From positions 930,001-994,000 of the forward strand of contig LR792634.1 of assembly GCA_902827205.1 (NCBI GenBank): a stretch of 64,000 nt of DNA. The letters run 5' to 3'. The stretch comes from Methanocaldococcus lauensis. GTDB taxonomy: Archaea; AGJL01; Methanococci; Methanococcales; Methanocaldococcaceae. The notes beneath the pieces were generated by a model. That model was not told where the DNA came from and did not search any database. It saw only the letters and a program-made list of their open reading frames with translations. Both the position numbers and the translations under genes were made by a program. Below are positions 8,251-19,351 of the stretch, in pieces (the stretch's first letter is position 1; the number at the start of each line of letters is the position of its first letter).

Positions 8251-9506
8251 ATTTAGATGTATGGCTAAATATTCAACCAACAAAAAGACTTTACACAATA
8301 AAAGAGGCTTCAAGAATATTAACAAAAAAGTTCGGTAAAGAAATTAAAGAGCATAATATTTCATATTTAGTTCAATATGGAAGAGTTACAAAGTATAAAA
8401 TCAAAAATAGGGTTTATGTAGACATTGATGAGGTTGAGAATTATTACAAAAAATTATTTTTTGAAAAAAGGAAGGAATGGGAAGAAAAATTAGGATTTAA
8501 ATTAGATTGGGATTTAGCATTTGATTTATTATCTGAAAAGGAAAGAACTAAGCATGTTCATGGAATACATCCATATAAAGGAAAATTTATTCCACAATTG
8601 GTAGAATATTTTTTAAAGAAGCATTTTAATGCAGGAGATATTATAATAGACCCATTTATGGGCTCTGGGACAACATTAGTTCAGTGTCTTGAAATGGGAA
8701 TTCATTCTATAGGAATAGATATTTCTCCATTTAACTGCTTTATTCTCCAAGAATTAGGGCAGAATTAAACTTTTATCTAAATTTAATTAAAGATTGCAAT
8801 GATGAAACTATAAAAAAAGTAGCAATGATAATTTTAAGTAGAACAGCAAGGTCTGTTAGAGGAACTACACACTTTGATTTGGCTACACTAAAAGAGCCTG
8901 TATTTAACCCATACTATTGCTATAAGCATAAAAAAATTTGCAAACCTGTTCATACAATTTTAAGACACTTGGAGGAATATACAAAGGATGTGATTAATAG
9001 AATAGAGGAATTTTCAAAGATTAGAAAAGAGGCTTATTATTTAATCATCAATGGGGATTCAAGAACCGTTGATGTTGAAGAAGAGTTAAAAAAACACAAA
9101 AACTTTTATGAACTTTATAAAAAAAAGAAAATTGATGGTATTTTTACTTCACCCCCTACTTAGGGCAGATTGACTATCATGAACAGCACGCCTATGCCTA
9201 TGAGCTTTTTGATATTCCAAGATTAGATGAATTAGAAATAGGACCTAAATTTAAAGTAGTTCTAAGAAGGCTCAGAAAGAATATATTGAGAGTATGTCAG
9301 AAGTTTTAATAAATATGAAGAGATTTTTAAAAGAAGATGCAAAGATTTTTATTGTTGTTAATGATAAAAAGAACTTATATAAAGAGATTTTTGAAAAAAG
9401 CAATCTTATTTTAGTTAAAGAGTTTAAAAGACCTGTCCTAAATAGAACAGAGAGAGACAGAAATCCATACTATGAAAGTATCTTTGAATTAAGAATAGGG
9501 GAATGA
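8247..9506 (+). pseudogene. MjaII-like DNA methyltransferase, broken by about three frameshifts
   Basis: Remnant of a type II DNA methyltransferase that I match, from memory, to M.MjaII. The first piece (8247-8768) has an N-terminal HTH-like region, HPYKGKFIPQ and the SAM motif DPFMGSGTT near residue 138. The frame then shifts near 8750; the shifted frame continues RAELNFYLNL and runs to 9163. A second shift falls inside the catalytic TSPPY motif at the C5 run about 9152-9156, followed by LGQIDYHEQHAYAYE. A third lies near 9250-9270, before AQKEYIESMSEVLINM. All pieces align to one protein of about 420 residues, so this is recent decay or sequencing error. Confidence 0.85.
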
Positions 9507-9508
9507 TT

Positions 9509-10618
9509 ATGACATTAAGTAATGAAATTATAGAAAAAATTAGTATTGAAACAATAAGAGTATTAATATCAAGATTTGAAACAATCCCTGATGAAGATAT
9601 AAAAATAAGAAATATGCCTTTCCACATTGCTTTTTTAAGAGCATTTTATGGAAAACTTAATATAAATGATGACGATGAAGCATTAAAGTTTTTAACTCTA
9701 TCACAGTGGTTTCATGGGCTAAGCACAACGTTAGGGCAAAGTTATTTCGAAAATATTGCACATATTTTATCTAACGGTGAAAAAAAGACATTTAAAAATT
9801 ATAAGATTAAAAAAAGTGTTAGAGATAAAATATCAGAAATTATAAATGATTTAAAAAGTGGTGATAGATTACCAAATGTAGAAGAAGAAAATAAAGAATT
9901 AAAAGAGGCAATTTTAGAAGATTCTGAATATGTGATTGGTTTAGAATTTACAGCAGATGTTTATTTTGAAGACAAAGATAAAATAGTTATGATTGAATTA
10001 AAGACAGTTAAGCCTAATTCTGGAGTAGCAAGAGGAGAAAAACAGAAGATTCTTTATGGAAAAGCCCTTATGATGCAAAGAAATCCAAAAAAGAAAGTGT
10101 ATTATTTTATTGGCTTTCCTTATGACCCAACAGAAAATTCAAAAAATCCTTGTGGATATGACAAAGAAAGGTTTATGAAAAGTTTGATAGAATTTTCTAA
10201 GTATTTTGACAGAAAAGAAGTTTTAATTGCAGAAGAATTATGGAGTTTTTTATCTGAAGAAAAAAATACTATGAAAAATATATTGGAAATTATTAATTCT
10301 ATAGCAAAACCTGATTTTAAAGAAAAGTTTGATTTTATAAATACATTTCCATTCATTAATCAAGATAAATTATAGACTAAAGAAGCCATTGATGAACAAA
10401 AATTCAAAAAATATGTTGAAATTCTTCAAGAGTGGAATCTATATTCTGAAATTAAATGTGCTAAAGCGGTAAAAGAAATGAGCACATTAAAATTACCTTC
10501 AAAGGATAGAAGAACTTTTGAAAGACTAATTAATAATTCAATGTTTAACAATAATAAATATAATGAAAACAGGAAATTGAAAATATTAAACTTATATTAC
10601 AAATACTTCCAAAAGTAG
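9509..10618 (+). pseudogene. TdeIII/MjaII-like restriction endonuclease interrupted by in-frame TAG
   Basis: Type II restriction endonuclease of the TdeIII/MjaII kind, beside its cognate methyltransferase. The PD-(D/E)xK-like core is visible as GLEFTADVYFE...IVMIELKTVKPNSG. The frame reaches TAG at 10373-10375 after about 288 codons. The same frame then stays open for about 80 more codons (TKEAIDEQKFKKYVE...YYKYFQK) to TAG 10616-10618. Codon use in the extension looks coding, so the stop is probably a recent nonsense mutation. Methanocaldococcus is not known to use pyrrolysine. The truncated product might keep activity; this cannot be judged here. Confidence 0.78.
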
Positions 10619-10626
10619 GGTTAGCT

Positions 10627-11748
10627 ATGTATGATTTTGCAATTATAGGCTCGGGAGTGGCTGGTTCTACATTAGCTAAGGAATTAAGTGAAAAGTATAA
10701 AGTATCTGTATTAGAAAAAGGAAGTAATCCAAAATATGTTTTGGAAGGGAAAAATGTTGAAATTAATTATGTTTACGGATTGGGAGGAAGTGCAGTATAT
10801 TCCTTAGGCAATGCGATGAAAATTGATATTAAAGGATACAAAATAAAAAAAGACATATATAAAGAAATTTGGGAAGACTTAAACATTAAAGCTCCAGATG
10901 ATGATTTCTTAAATGATATTGACAAAAAATTTATTGAATTAGGGTTTAAAAAGATGGAGAAATTTATTGACTTTGATAAATGTAATAAATGTGGAGAATG
11001 TGCAAGAAAGTTGTGTAAAGCAAAATGGACTCCATTAAATTACTTAAAAGATTCAAATACTGATATATTTACAAACTTTAATGTAAGGGATATAGAATAT
11101 TGCGGATACTATGAAATTATAGATGAAAATGGAAAAAAAATTAGAAGTAAAAATTTAGTTATATCTGCTGGTGGAATAAACAGTCCAAGGATTTTAAAAA
11201 AATTAATTGATGATGAAAATATTGGAAAAAATCTCTTTGTAGATATTTTTGTAACAGTTGGAGGAATTTTAAAAGATAGTTATTTAAATAAAGATGTTTC
11301 TATGCTCGTTTATAAAAAATACAAAAATTTTATGCTATCAACACATTACTCAAAACTCCTCTATAATGAAATAAAAAAAGATTATAAGGATGTGGAAGAG
11401 AAGGATATTGTTGGGATTATGATAAAAATTAAAGATGAAAACTGTGGAGAAGTTTTAGATAAAAATACAGTTAAAGAGATAACTAAGGAGGATTTTAAAA
11501 CACTTGCAAAGGGTGTAAGTGAAGCAACAAAATATTTATACAAGTTAGGTGTTGATGATGATATTTACACAACTATTCCCAGAGGTTCTCATCCAGGGGG
11601 TAGTTTAAGTTTAGTTGTTGATAATTTTGAAATTAAAGAAAATCTATATGTTTGTGACGCCTCTCTATTTAAAGAATCCTTAGGAGTTCCACCAATTGTT
11701 TCAATAATAGCGTTATCTAAAAAATTTGCCAGAGAAATGTTATTATAG
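10627..11748 (+). CDS. GMC-like FAD oxidoreductase with cysteine cluster
   Basis: 373-residue flavoprotein. It has an N-terminal dinucleotide-binding motif IIGSGVAGSTLAKEL (residues 5-19), a CNKCGECARKLC cluster near residue 119 that may bind an Fe-S centre, and a GMC-oxidoreductase-like C-terminus (RGSHPGGSL, then DASLFKESLGVPPIVSI). Substrate unknown. It lies between the degraded restriction-modification pair and methanogenesis marker 14, with no obvious operon partner. A role in methanogen redox chemistry is a guess from the neighbourhood only. Confidence 0.75.
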   Translation: MYDFAIIGSGVAGSTLAKELSEKYKVSVLEKGSNPKYVLEGKNVEINYVYGLGGSAVYSLGNAMKIDIKGYKIKKDIYKEIWEDLNIKAPDDDFLNDIDKKFIELGFKKMEKFIDFDKCNKCGECARKLCKAKWTPLNYLKDSNTDIFTNFNVRDIEYCGYYEIIDENGKKIRSKNLVISAGGINSPRILKKLIDDENIGKNLFVDIFVTVGGILKDSYLNKDVSMLVYKKYKNFMLSTHYSKLLYNEIKKDYKDVEEKDIVGIMIKIKDENCGEVLDKNTVKEITKEDFKTLAKGVSEATKYLYKLGVDDDIYTTIPRGSHPGGSLSLVVDNFEIKENLYVCDASLFKESLGVPPIVSIIALSKKFAREMLL

Positions 11749-11818
11749 GAAAAATATAAAAAATTCAAAAATGAAAATTTAATTAGATAGAATCATCCCA
11801 TAAATAGGGGGTTATAAA

Positions 11819-13276
11819 ATGGGAATTTTTGATATAATTTCAAAAATGTTTAAAAAGGAGAAGACAAAAATTGCCTATGCAAAGTCACAAAGTGTTGATT
11901 TAATTGAATTAAAGAGAAATCCATACTACATAGTGGCATCAGTAGAACTGGGGAATACAACAACTAAATCTATTATTACAGCCACAAATATGGATACTGG
12001 AAAAACTTATATAATTAGTAAGTATGTAAAAATGACAAGAGATGTTAGAAAACCAAAAAAAGGAGAAGAAGTTTTTGGAGAAACATTGTGGGGAGTTAAA
12101 TTAACAAGGGAAGCTGTTGCAGATATGGTTAAAGAGGTTTTATTAAAAAGCTTAGAGAAAGCTGGTTTAACTGTTAATGACTTACACTTTGTAGTAAGAA
12201 GTACTGGAGTTACTGCAGGATTTGCTTCTCCTGAAGAAGTCGGAGAGATGATTATAGCTTTAGCCCAAGGTTGTATGAAAGCTGGAATACCTCCAGCAAA
12301 GATGACTCCAGCAATGACTAAAGAACAAATTCCAAAGCCTTTTGACAAATACTCATTCTTAGATAAAATTATTTTTGATGGAGCAGTTACTGGAGTTCTT
12401 CCACCAACAGGAAAAGAAGTTGTTGCAAACGAAATGGAAGGAGAATTAGTAACAGCAGGAATAAAAGTTGGATGTAAATGGACTAATGTAGATTTTAGAA
12501 ATCCTTGTATGAGTATTGACTTTGGAACGACATTGGCAGGTAGAATTACTAACGATACTTTACCATATGCAAAAGTTATTGGCAATCTGTGTGGATTGGC
12601 GGGAGCTATAGCGGATGCAATTGCAAGAGGTTCTGGAAAAATTGATGAAAAAACAGGGGCGGCATTAGATTTAGCAAATGTAAAAGGAAAAGCAAATGAT
12701 GAGTTGGCAAGAGAGTATGCAGAAGAGATTCATAAATATATTATTATTAAGGAGGTTCCAAAGGATGTTGATAGATTTGGAACTGTCCCAGTAGACCCAA
12801 AATCTGCAGAAAAGGCAGGAACTACACTTATTGGATGTGATGTTGGTAAAAATGGAAGTGATTTAATTAAGTTAGAGGAGTTAGGTAGGGAGTTAGTTGA
12901 AAAAAGTAATATTCCTACATTAATGTGTTGCTTAGATTATGTTATGAGTGAAGTTGTTAGGAGATTGGTAGAATTGGCTTATAAAAAAGGATTAATATGT
13001 GATAAATCAGCAGTAGGAATTACAGGAAGAGCAGGAATTACAGGAAAAAAACCAGAGTTAATTATTGAAAAACTCAAAACCTTAGAAATTTGGGATAGTG
13101 TAGAGGAGAATGTTGTATTTGTTGAGGATGGTTTGGCATTGGGAGCAAGTGTTATGGCAAGATGTATGAACTGTTTAGGTACTCCTTCTGTTCCATTAGG
13201 AGGAGTTAGAGGAGGGGGTTGTATATTAGGTTTAAGAAGAAAGTGGCAAAAAGAGAGAGGAATGATAAGGGATTAG
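11819..13276 (+). CDS. methanogenesis marker protein 14
   Basis: 485-residue protein matching methanogenesis marker 14, found in nearly all methanogens and of unknown function. An ASKHA-type phosphate-binding segment is visible (VASVELGNTTTKSIITA near residues 40-56), with a second glycine-rich region (MSIDFGTTLAGR near 230) and GITGRAGITGKK near 400, suggesting an ATP-dependent activator of the 2-hydroxyacyl-CoA dehydratase activator type. The C-terminus is glycine-rich and ends LRRKWQKERGMIRD. GGGGGTTATAAA precedes the ATG. Confidence 0.88.
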   Translation: MGIFDIISKMFKKEKTKIAYAKSQSVDLIELKRNPYYIVASVELGNTTTKSIITATNMDTGKTYIISKYVKMTRDVRKPKKGEEVFGETLWGVKLTREAVADMVKEVLLKSLEKAGLTVNDLHFVVRSTGVTAGFASPEEVGEMIIALAQGCMKAGIPPAKMTPAMTKEQIPKPFDKYSFLDKIIFDGAVTGVLPPTGKEVVANEMEGELVTAGIKVGCKWTNVDFRNPCMSIDFGTTLAGRITNDTLPYAKVIGNLCGLAGAIADAIARGSGKIDEKTGAALDLANVKGKANDELAREYAEEIHKYIIIKEVPKDVDRFGTVPVDPKSAEKAGTTLIGCDVGKNGSDLIKLEELGRELVEKSNIPTLMCCLDYVMSEVVRRLVELAYKKGLICDKSAVGITGRAGITGKKPELIIEKLKTLEIWDSVEENVVFVEDGLALGASVMARCMNCLGTPSVPLGGVRGGGCILGLRRKWQKERGMIRD

Positions 13277-13453
13277 TTTAATAACTAAATCAAAGTAATT
13301 ATTATTTTTTATATAATATTTGATTAATTTTTATTACAATATCACAACTACTATTTTTTATACCAAAACCAACATTCTATAATCAGACTAATGATTATCC
13401 AATTACTCAATAATTAATTTATTTAAGTTTAACAATATTTTTATGTGATGATT

Positions 13454-16400
13454 ATGGTTCATGTTGCATGCTCTGAGAGAATGAGAAAATATTTTGAAAA
13501 TATTATTAAGGAAGTTGAAAGATGCTATAAAATTGCTGAAGAGTGTAGAAAAAAAGGACTTGACCCAGTTGATGACGTTGAAATCCCTTTAGCGTCAGAT
13601 ATGGCTGACAGAGTTGAAGGATTGGTTGGGCCTAAGGGAGTTGCTGAGAGAATTAGAGAGTTAGTTTCAGAGTTAGGTAAAGAACCGGCGGCATTAGAAA
13701 TTGCTAAAGAAATTGTAGAAGGTAAATTTGGAGATTTTGATAGAGAAAAAAAGGCTGAGCAGGCCGTTAGGACAGCATTAGCAGTATTAACAGAGGGTAT
13801 TGTTGCCGCTCCATTGGAGGGAATTGCAGATGTAAAAATCAAAAAAAATCCTGATGGAACTGAATATTTAGCAATATATTACGCAGGACCTATAAGAAGT
13901 GCTGGGGGGACAGCTCAGGCATTGTCAGTATTGGTAGGAGATTTCGTTAGAAAGGCTTTAGAGTTGGATAGATATAAGCCAACTGAGGATGAGATTGAGA
14001 GGTATGTTGAAGAGGTTGAATTGTATCAATCAGAAGTAGGTAGTTTCCAATATACTCCAACGGCTGATGAGATTAGAACAGCTATAAGAAATATACCAAT
14101 TGAGATTACTGGAGAGGCTACTGATGACGTTGAAGTTTCTGGACATAGAGATTTACCAAGAGTTGAGACAAATCAACTAAGGGGAGGGGCTTTATTAGTT
14201 TTAGTTGAAGGAGTTTTATTAAAGGCTCCAAAGATATTAAGGCACGTTGAGAAGTTGGGAATAGAAGGATGGGACTGGCTTAAAGGATTGGTAAGTAAAA
14301 AAGAAGAAAGTGAGGAAGAAGATAAAAAAGATGATGAAGAGGAGGAAAGTATAGAGGGAGAGGAAGATATTGAAATGGAAGGATATTGGAGAGATATTAA
14401 AATAGAGGCTAATAAAAAGTTTATAAGTGAAGTTATTGCTGGAAGACCAGTATTTGCTCATCCTTCAAAGGTTGGTGGATTTAGATTAAGATATGGAAGG
14501 AGTAGGAATACAGGGTTTGCTACTCAAGGCTTTCACCCAGCATTGATGTATTTAGTAAATGAATTTATGGCTGTTGGTACTCAGTTAAAGACAGAAAGAC
14601 CTGGAAAGGCTACATGCGTAGTTCCAGTTGATAGTATTGAGCCGCCAATTGTAAAGTTAAAAAATGGAGATGTTATTAGAGTTGATACAATAGAGAAAGC
14701 TATAGAGGTTAGAGATAAAGTTGAAGAAATCTTATTTTTAGGAGATGTTTTAGTAAATTATGGAGATTTCTTAGAGAATAATCATCCTCTACTTCCAAGT
14801 TGTTGGTGTGAGGAGTGGTATGAACAGATTTTAATATCTAAGAATATAGATTATGATAAAAAATTTATAGAAAATCCAAATCCTGAAAAGGCTGTAAAAT
14901 TTGCGTTAAAAACAAAAACTCCTCTACATCCAAGATTTACATACCATTGGCATGATGTTTCCAAAGAAGAAATTATATTATTGAGAAATTGGCTGTTAAA
15001 AGGATATGAAGATTATTTTGATAATAAAAAAGTTTGGATTGTTGATTTAAAGACAGAAGAAGATAAAAAAGCCAAAAGAATTTTAGAGTTAATAGGCTGT
15101 TGCCACTTAGTGAGAAACAAAAAGGTAATTATTGAAGAGTATTATCCATTACTTTACTCCTTAGGATATGATGTTGAAAATAAAAAAGATTTAGTTGAAA
15201 ATATAGATGAAATTTTAAAAACTGCAAAAAATAGTATGCATCTAATTAATTTATTAGCCCCCTTTGAAGTTAGAAGAAACACCTATGTTTATGTTGGAGC
15301 AAGAATGGGAAGGCCAGAAAAAGCGGCTCCAAGAAAGATGAAACCTCCAGTTAATGGATTGTTCCCAATAGGTAATGCTGGGGGGCAGGTTAGATTAATA
15401 AACAAGGCAGTTGATGAAAATAACACAGATGAAATTGAAGTTTCTTATGGAATATGTCCAAACTGTGGAAAAACTTCCCTATATAGAGTTTGTCCATACT
15501 GTGGAAATAGAGTGGAGTTAAACAAGTTTGGTAAAATTACTGCTCCTTTAAAAGATTATTGGTATATCGCATTAAAAAGATTGGGAATAAATAAGCCAGG
15601 AGATGTTAAATGTATTAAGGGGATGACATCAAAGAAAAAAATTGTAGAACCATTAGAAAAAGCTATATTAAGGGCTATAAATGGAGTTTATGTATTCAAA
15701 GATGGAACTGCAAGATTTGACTGTACTGATGTTCCTATAACTCACTTTAAGCCAAATGAAATAAATGTTAGCGTTGAAAAGTTGAGAGAGTTAGGTTATG
15801 ATAAAGATATATATGGAAATGAGTTAGTAGATGGAGAACAGATAGTAGAGTTAAAGCCACAGGATGTTATAATTCCAGAAAGTTGTGCAGAATACTTTGT
15901 TAAAGTAGCAAACTTTATTGATGATTTATTAGAAAAATTCTATAAAGTTGGAAGATTTTACAATATAAAAACTAAAGAGGACTTAATTGGTCATTTAGTC
16001 ATTGGTATGGCTCCCCACACATCTGCTGGAATGGTTGGAAGAATTATTGGATATTGTAAGGCAAATGTCGGTTATGCTCATCCATATTTCCACGCGGCAA
16101 AGAGAAGAAACTGCTTCCCACCAGATACTGAAATTTTAGTAAATATAGATGGAAATGTTGAAAGAATAACAATTAAAGAACTTTATGAGTTGTTTGATGA
16201 AAATAAGGAGATTTTTGAAAATGGAGCATATATTAGAAAGAAACCAAAGAGAAATATTAAAGTTTATTCATTTGATGTAGAAAATAAAAAAGTTGTTTTA
16301 ACAGATATTGAGGAAGTTTTAAAAATGCCTTCTCCAAACCATCTTATAAAAATAACATTAGATGGTAATAGGGAATTTACAACAACTTATAACCATCCAG

Positions 16401-18322
16401 TATTGGTTTATGAAAACAATAAGTTTATAAAAAAATTAGCTATGGATGTTAAAGAAGGGGACTTAATACTAATTCCAAAGATTGAGTTTGAAGAGGAAGA
16501 TATAGAGGAAATTGATTTATTGAAAGAATTTTCAAAAGAGGAGTTTAAAGATTTATGGAATATTTTGAGGGTTAGAAGAATTAGTAATTGGATTAGAGAA
16601 AAGATTGATAAAAAATTAATTAGAGAGTTGAAGTTAAATGATTATTTAAGACATAATACTATACCACTAAATTTATTGTTGGAAATTCTTAAAAAATCAA
16701 ATTTAACCTTAGATGATGTTCCAAAAGATTGTTATATTGCCGTTAGGAGAGATAAGGTAAATATTAAAAGAATTGTTAAAATTGAGCCATTATTAAAGGT
16801 TATTGGCTACTATCTTTCTGAAGGTTACGCAAGGGAATCAGAAAGTGTTTATCAATTAAATTTCTCAAATTCAGAGAAAGAAATAAGGGATGATATTAAA
16901 AAATCTATAAGAGAAGCATTTGGAAATGTTAAAATCTATGAAAATGAGAAAGAAGGAAAATTAACATTATCATCAAGAGTAGTTTATCTATTCTTTACAA
17001 GAGTTCTAAAGATTGGAAAAAAGGCAAAGTCAAAGAGAGTTCCAAGTTTTATATTTAAACTGCCAAAGGAGAAAGTTAAACTTATGTTATCAACATACTT
17101 TGCAGGAGATGGAAGTGCAATAAAAACTGCTCCAAGAGTATCTGTTTATAGTGCAAATAAATCATTGCTTAGAGATATTGATTTGTTGCTGAACAGATAT
17201 GGAATTAAAACTTATTGGACTGTTGATAAAAATGCAAACGAAAGAGAAGGGAGTGTAGTGAAGAAATACTATGAAAATAAAGGAAAAGAAGTTCCAAAAT
17301 CTGTTGTTTATGCTTTAAACATTACTGGTTATTACTATGAAATATTCTTTAAAGAAATTGGATTTAGTGTCAAAAGAAAACAGGAAATTTATAATTTACA
17401 TAAAGATAGAAAATGGTTAGAGGATATTTCTGAGGAGGAATTTGGTTGGTTGGTTAGTGTTAGACAAGTTGAAAAAATAAAAGCAAATGATGGCTTTATT
17501 TATTCATTAAACGCCAAAAATTTCCACAATGTAATAATAGAGGAAAATATATTGACATCTCAATGTGACGGCGATGAAGATTCTTTATTTTTGCTTATGG
17601 ATGCGTTTTTGAACTTCTCCAAGATATTTTTACCAGATAAAAGAGGAGGACAGATGGACGCTCCATTGGTTTTAACTACAATATTAGATCCAAAGGAGGT
17701 TGATGGAGAAGTTCATAATATGGATACAGTTTGGAGATATCCATTAGAATTTTACGAGAAAACATTAGATATGCCCTCTCCAAAAGACGTTAAAGAGTTA
17801 ATAGAAACTGTTGAAGATAGGTTAGGTAAGGTAGAGCAGTATGAAGGAATAGGATATACTCATGAAACGAGTAGAATTGATTTAGGTCCAAAAGTTTGTG
17901 CTTACAAAACCTTAAATACTATGCTCGATAAAACTACCGCTCAACTGGCAGTGGCTAAGAAAATTAGAGCCACAGATGAGAGAGATGTCGCTGAAAAAGT
18001 TATTCAATCTCACTTTATTCCCGACTTAATCGGTAATTTAAGAGCATTTTCAAGGCAGGCAGTTAGATGTAAGTGTGGAGCTAAGTTTAGAAGAGTTCCT
18101 TTAAGAGGAAAATGTCCAAAATGCGGCTCTAATTTGATATTAACAGTATCAAAAGGAGCCGTTGAGAAGTATATGGATGTTGCTGAGAAGATGGCTAACG
18201 AATACAATGTAAATAATTATATAAAACAAAGATTAAAAATAATTAGGGAGGGGATAAATTCAATATTTGAGAATGAGAAAAGTAAGCAAGTTAAGTTAAG
18301 TGAATTCTTCAAAATTAGCTAA
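13454..18322 (+). CDS. polC: DNA polymerase II (PolD) large subunit DP2 with intein
   Basis: Catalytic subunit of archaeal family-D polymerase. Without the intein it is 1138 residues, the usual DP2 size. DP2 signatures include [32 protein letters not shown] followed after splicing by [19 protein letters not shown] (acidic catalytic motif), and zinc modules [19 protein letters not shown] and CKCGAKF...CPKCGSNL. An acidic insertion (about residues 280-310) is a flexible linker. ATG 13454 is preferred over the upstream ATG 13445 because GTGAT lies directly before it. The small subunit DP1 is not in the window. A 484-residue intein interrupts the active site. Confidence 0.96.
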   Translation: MVHVACSERMRKYFENIIKEVERCYKIAEECRKKGLDPVDDVEIPLASDMADRVEGLVGPKGVAERIRELVSELGKEPAALEIAKEIVEGKFGDFDREKKAEQAVRTALAVLTEGIVAAPLEGIADVKIKKNPDGTEYLAIYYAGPIRSAGGTAQALSVLVGDFVRKALELDRYKPTEDEIERYVEEVELYQSEVGSFQYTPTADEIRTAIRNIPIEITGEATDDVEVSGHRDLPRVETNQLRGGALLVLVEGVLLKAPKILRHVEKLGIEGWDWLKGLVSKKEESEEEDKKDDEEEESIEGEEDIEMEGYWRDIKIEANKKFISEVIAGRPVFAHPSKVGGFRLRYGRSRNTGFATQGFHPALMYLVNEFMAVGTQLKTERPGKATCVVPVDSIEPPIVKLKNGDVIRVDTIEKAIEVRDKVEEILFLGDVLVNYGDFLENNHPLLPSCWCEEWYEQILISKNIDYDKKFIENPNPEKAVKFALKTKTPLHPRFTYHWHDVSKEEIILLRNWLLKGYEDYFDNKKVWIVDLKTEEDKKAKRILELIGCCHLVRNKKVIIEEYYPLLYSLGYDVENKKDLVENIDEILKTAKNSMHLINLLAPFEVRRNTYVYVGARMGRPEKAAPRKMKPPVNGLFPIGNAGGQVRLINKAVDENNTDEIEVSYGICPNCGKTSLYRVCPYCGNRVELNKFGKITAPLKDYWYIALKRLGINKPGDVKCIKGMTSKKKIVEPLEKAILRAINGVYVFKDGTARFDCTDVPITHFKPNEINVSVEKLRELGYDKDIYGNELVDGEQIVELKPQDVIIPESCAEYFVKVANFIDDLLEKFYKVGRFYNIKTKEDLIGHLVIGMAPHTSAGMVGRIIGYCKANVGYAHPYFHAAKRRNCFPPDTEILVNIDGNVERITIKELYELFDENKEIFENGAYIRKKPKRNIKVYSFDVENKKVVLTDIEEVLKMPSPNHLIKITLDGNREFTTTYNHPVLVYENNKFIKKLAMDVKEGDLILIPKIEFEEEDIEEIDLLKEFSKEEFKDLWNILRVRRISNWIREKIDKKLIRELKLNDYLRHNTIPLNLLLEILKKSNLTLDDVPKDCYIAVRRDKVNIKRIVKIEPLLKVIGYYLSEGYARESESVYQLNFSNSEKEIRDDIKKSIREAFGNVKIYENEKEGKLTLSSRVVYLFFTRVLKIGKKAKSKRVPSFIFKLPKEKVKLMLSTYFAGDGSAIKTAPRVSVYSANKSLLRDIDLLLNRYGIKTYWTVDKNANEREGSVVKKYYENKGKEVPKSVVYALNITGYYYEIFFKEIGFSVKRKQEIYNLHKDRKWLEDISEEEFGWLVSVRQVEKIKANDGFIYSLNAKNFHNVIIEENILTSQCDGDEDSLFLLMDAFLNFSKIFLPDKRGGQMDAPLVLTTILDPKEVDGEVHNMDTVWRYPLEFYEKTLDMPSPKDVKELIETVEDRLGKVEQYEGIGYTHETSRIDLGPKVCAYKTLNTMLDKTTAQLAVAKKIRATDERDVAEKVIQSHFIPDLIGNLRAFSRQAVRCKCGAKFRRVPLRGKCPKCGSNLILTVSKGAVEKYMDVAEKMANEYNVNNYIKQRLKIIREGINSIFENEKSKQVKLSEFFKIS
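16112..17563 (+). mobile_element. DP2 (PolII) intein with LAGLIDADG endonuclease, ending in Gln
   Basis: In-frame intein of 484 residues. It starts with Cys1 (CFPPDTEIL) and shows the [11 protein letters not shown] splicing block. The endonuclease domain has two LAGLIDADG-like helices ([11 protein letters not shown] and [11 protein letters not shown]). The C-terminal block is [21 protein letters not shown], followed by the extein Cys of CDGDED. The last residues are Ser-Gln, not the usual His-Asn. Gln-terminated inteins at this DP2 site are known from Pyrococcus, so splicing is plausible. Confidence 0.93.
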
Positions 18323-18355
18323 ATTTTAAATTTAACTTTATTTTTGGTGATTATT

Positions 18356-19234
18356 ATGAAAATTTTACCTTTAGCCTCCGAAAGTTTGGGAGTAAGGTCT
18401 ATGGCTACCTATGTTAAAACAAAGGATGTTAGTATATTAATAGACCCAGGGGTAGCCATAGCTCCAAAAAGATCTGGTTTAGAACCTAACGATATTGAAT
18501 TTAAAATATTAAAAGAATTAAGAAAAAAGATTAATGAATATGCAAAAAAATCAGACATTATAACAATATCTCATTATCATTACGACCATTATACTCCATT
18601 TTTTGATGATATATACTTAGAGTCAAAAGATTACGCCAAAGACATATATAAAGATAAGATTTTGTTAATAAAACATCCAACTGAATTTATTAATAAAAGT
18701 CAAATGGATAGAGCAAAAAAATTCTTAGATAATGTTAAAGATATTGCAAAAAAAATTGAATATGCTGACAATAAAACATTTAAATTTGGAAATACAGAGA
18801 TAAAATTCTCTCCTCCATTTCCTCACGGAAAAAATGATAAGTTAGGATATGTTTTAATAACAACAGTTAAAGAGGGAGAATTTAAATTTATGCACACATC
18901 AGACACTCAAGGAATTCTTTCAGACGATGTTAGAGATTACATTGTAAATGAGAAACCAAATTTAATATACATTGGAGGACCTCCAACCTATATGATGCAT
19001 AGATATGGAAAGAAAAACTTAGAGAAAACCAATGAAAACTTAAAATATATAGTTGAAAATACTGGAGCTGAAATAATAATTGACCATCATTTATTAAGAG
19101 ATAAAAAGTTTAGAGAAAGAATAAATATTGACTTTAAGACCGTTGCTGAATTTTTAGGTAAGAAAAATTTGTTATTGGAGGCTTATAGAAAAGATATTAA
19201 GAAAGGAAAAACTATAGAGGAGTTATTTGGATAG
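18356..19234 (+). CDS. UPF0282 metallo-beta-lactamase-fold protein
   Basis: 292-residue protein of the UPF0282 family, a branch of the metallo-beta-lactamase fold. The metal-binding signature SHYHYDHYTP is near residues 68-77; further ligands are visible in FPHGKND, HTSDTQG and IIDHHLLRD. Probably a two-metal hydrolase, but the substrate is unknown. The ATG at 18356 follows GGTGATTAT; an in-frame TTG at 18344 lies upstream and is less likely. I recall the same neighbour of polC in M. jannaschii. Confidence 0.85.
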   Translation: MKILPLASESLGVRSMATYVKTKDVSILIDPGVAIAPKRSGLEPNDIEFKILKELRKKINEYAKKSDIITISHYHYDHYTPFFDDIYLESKDYAKDIYKDKILLIKHPTEFINKSQMDRAKKFLDNVKDIAKKIEYADNKTFKFGNTEIKFSPPFPHGKNDKLGYVLITTVKEGEFKFMHTSDTQGILSDDVRDYIVNEKPNLIYIGGPPTYMMHRYGKKNLEKTNENLKYIVENTGAEIIIDHHLLRDKKFRERINIDFKTVAEFLGKKNLLLEAYRKDIKKGKTIEELFG

Positions 19235-19351
19235 ATTAATTAATTCAGAGTTTTTTATTTTTTTATTATTGACTTAAACCAAAATATATAAAAGGTTGGA
19301 TTATCAAATAATTAAATTATTTTATTAAAATAAATAAAAATTGTGAAAATT

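Noticed and set aside
10373-10375. Pyrrolysine-coding UAG in the restriction endonuclease
   Set aside because: Methanocaldococcus is not known to have pyrrolysine genes; a nonsense mutation in an already decaying pair is simpler.
13525-13842. Long antisense frames opposite polC, cdhD, porA and others
   Set aside because: They mirror the codon pattern of well-supported genes on the other strand and have no ribosome sites or domain features.
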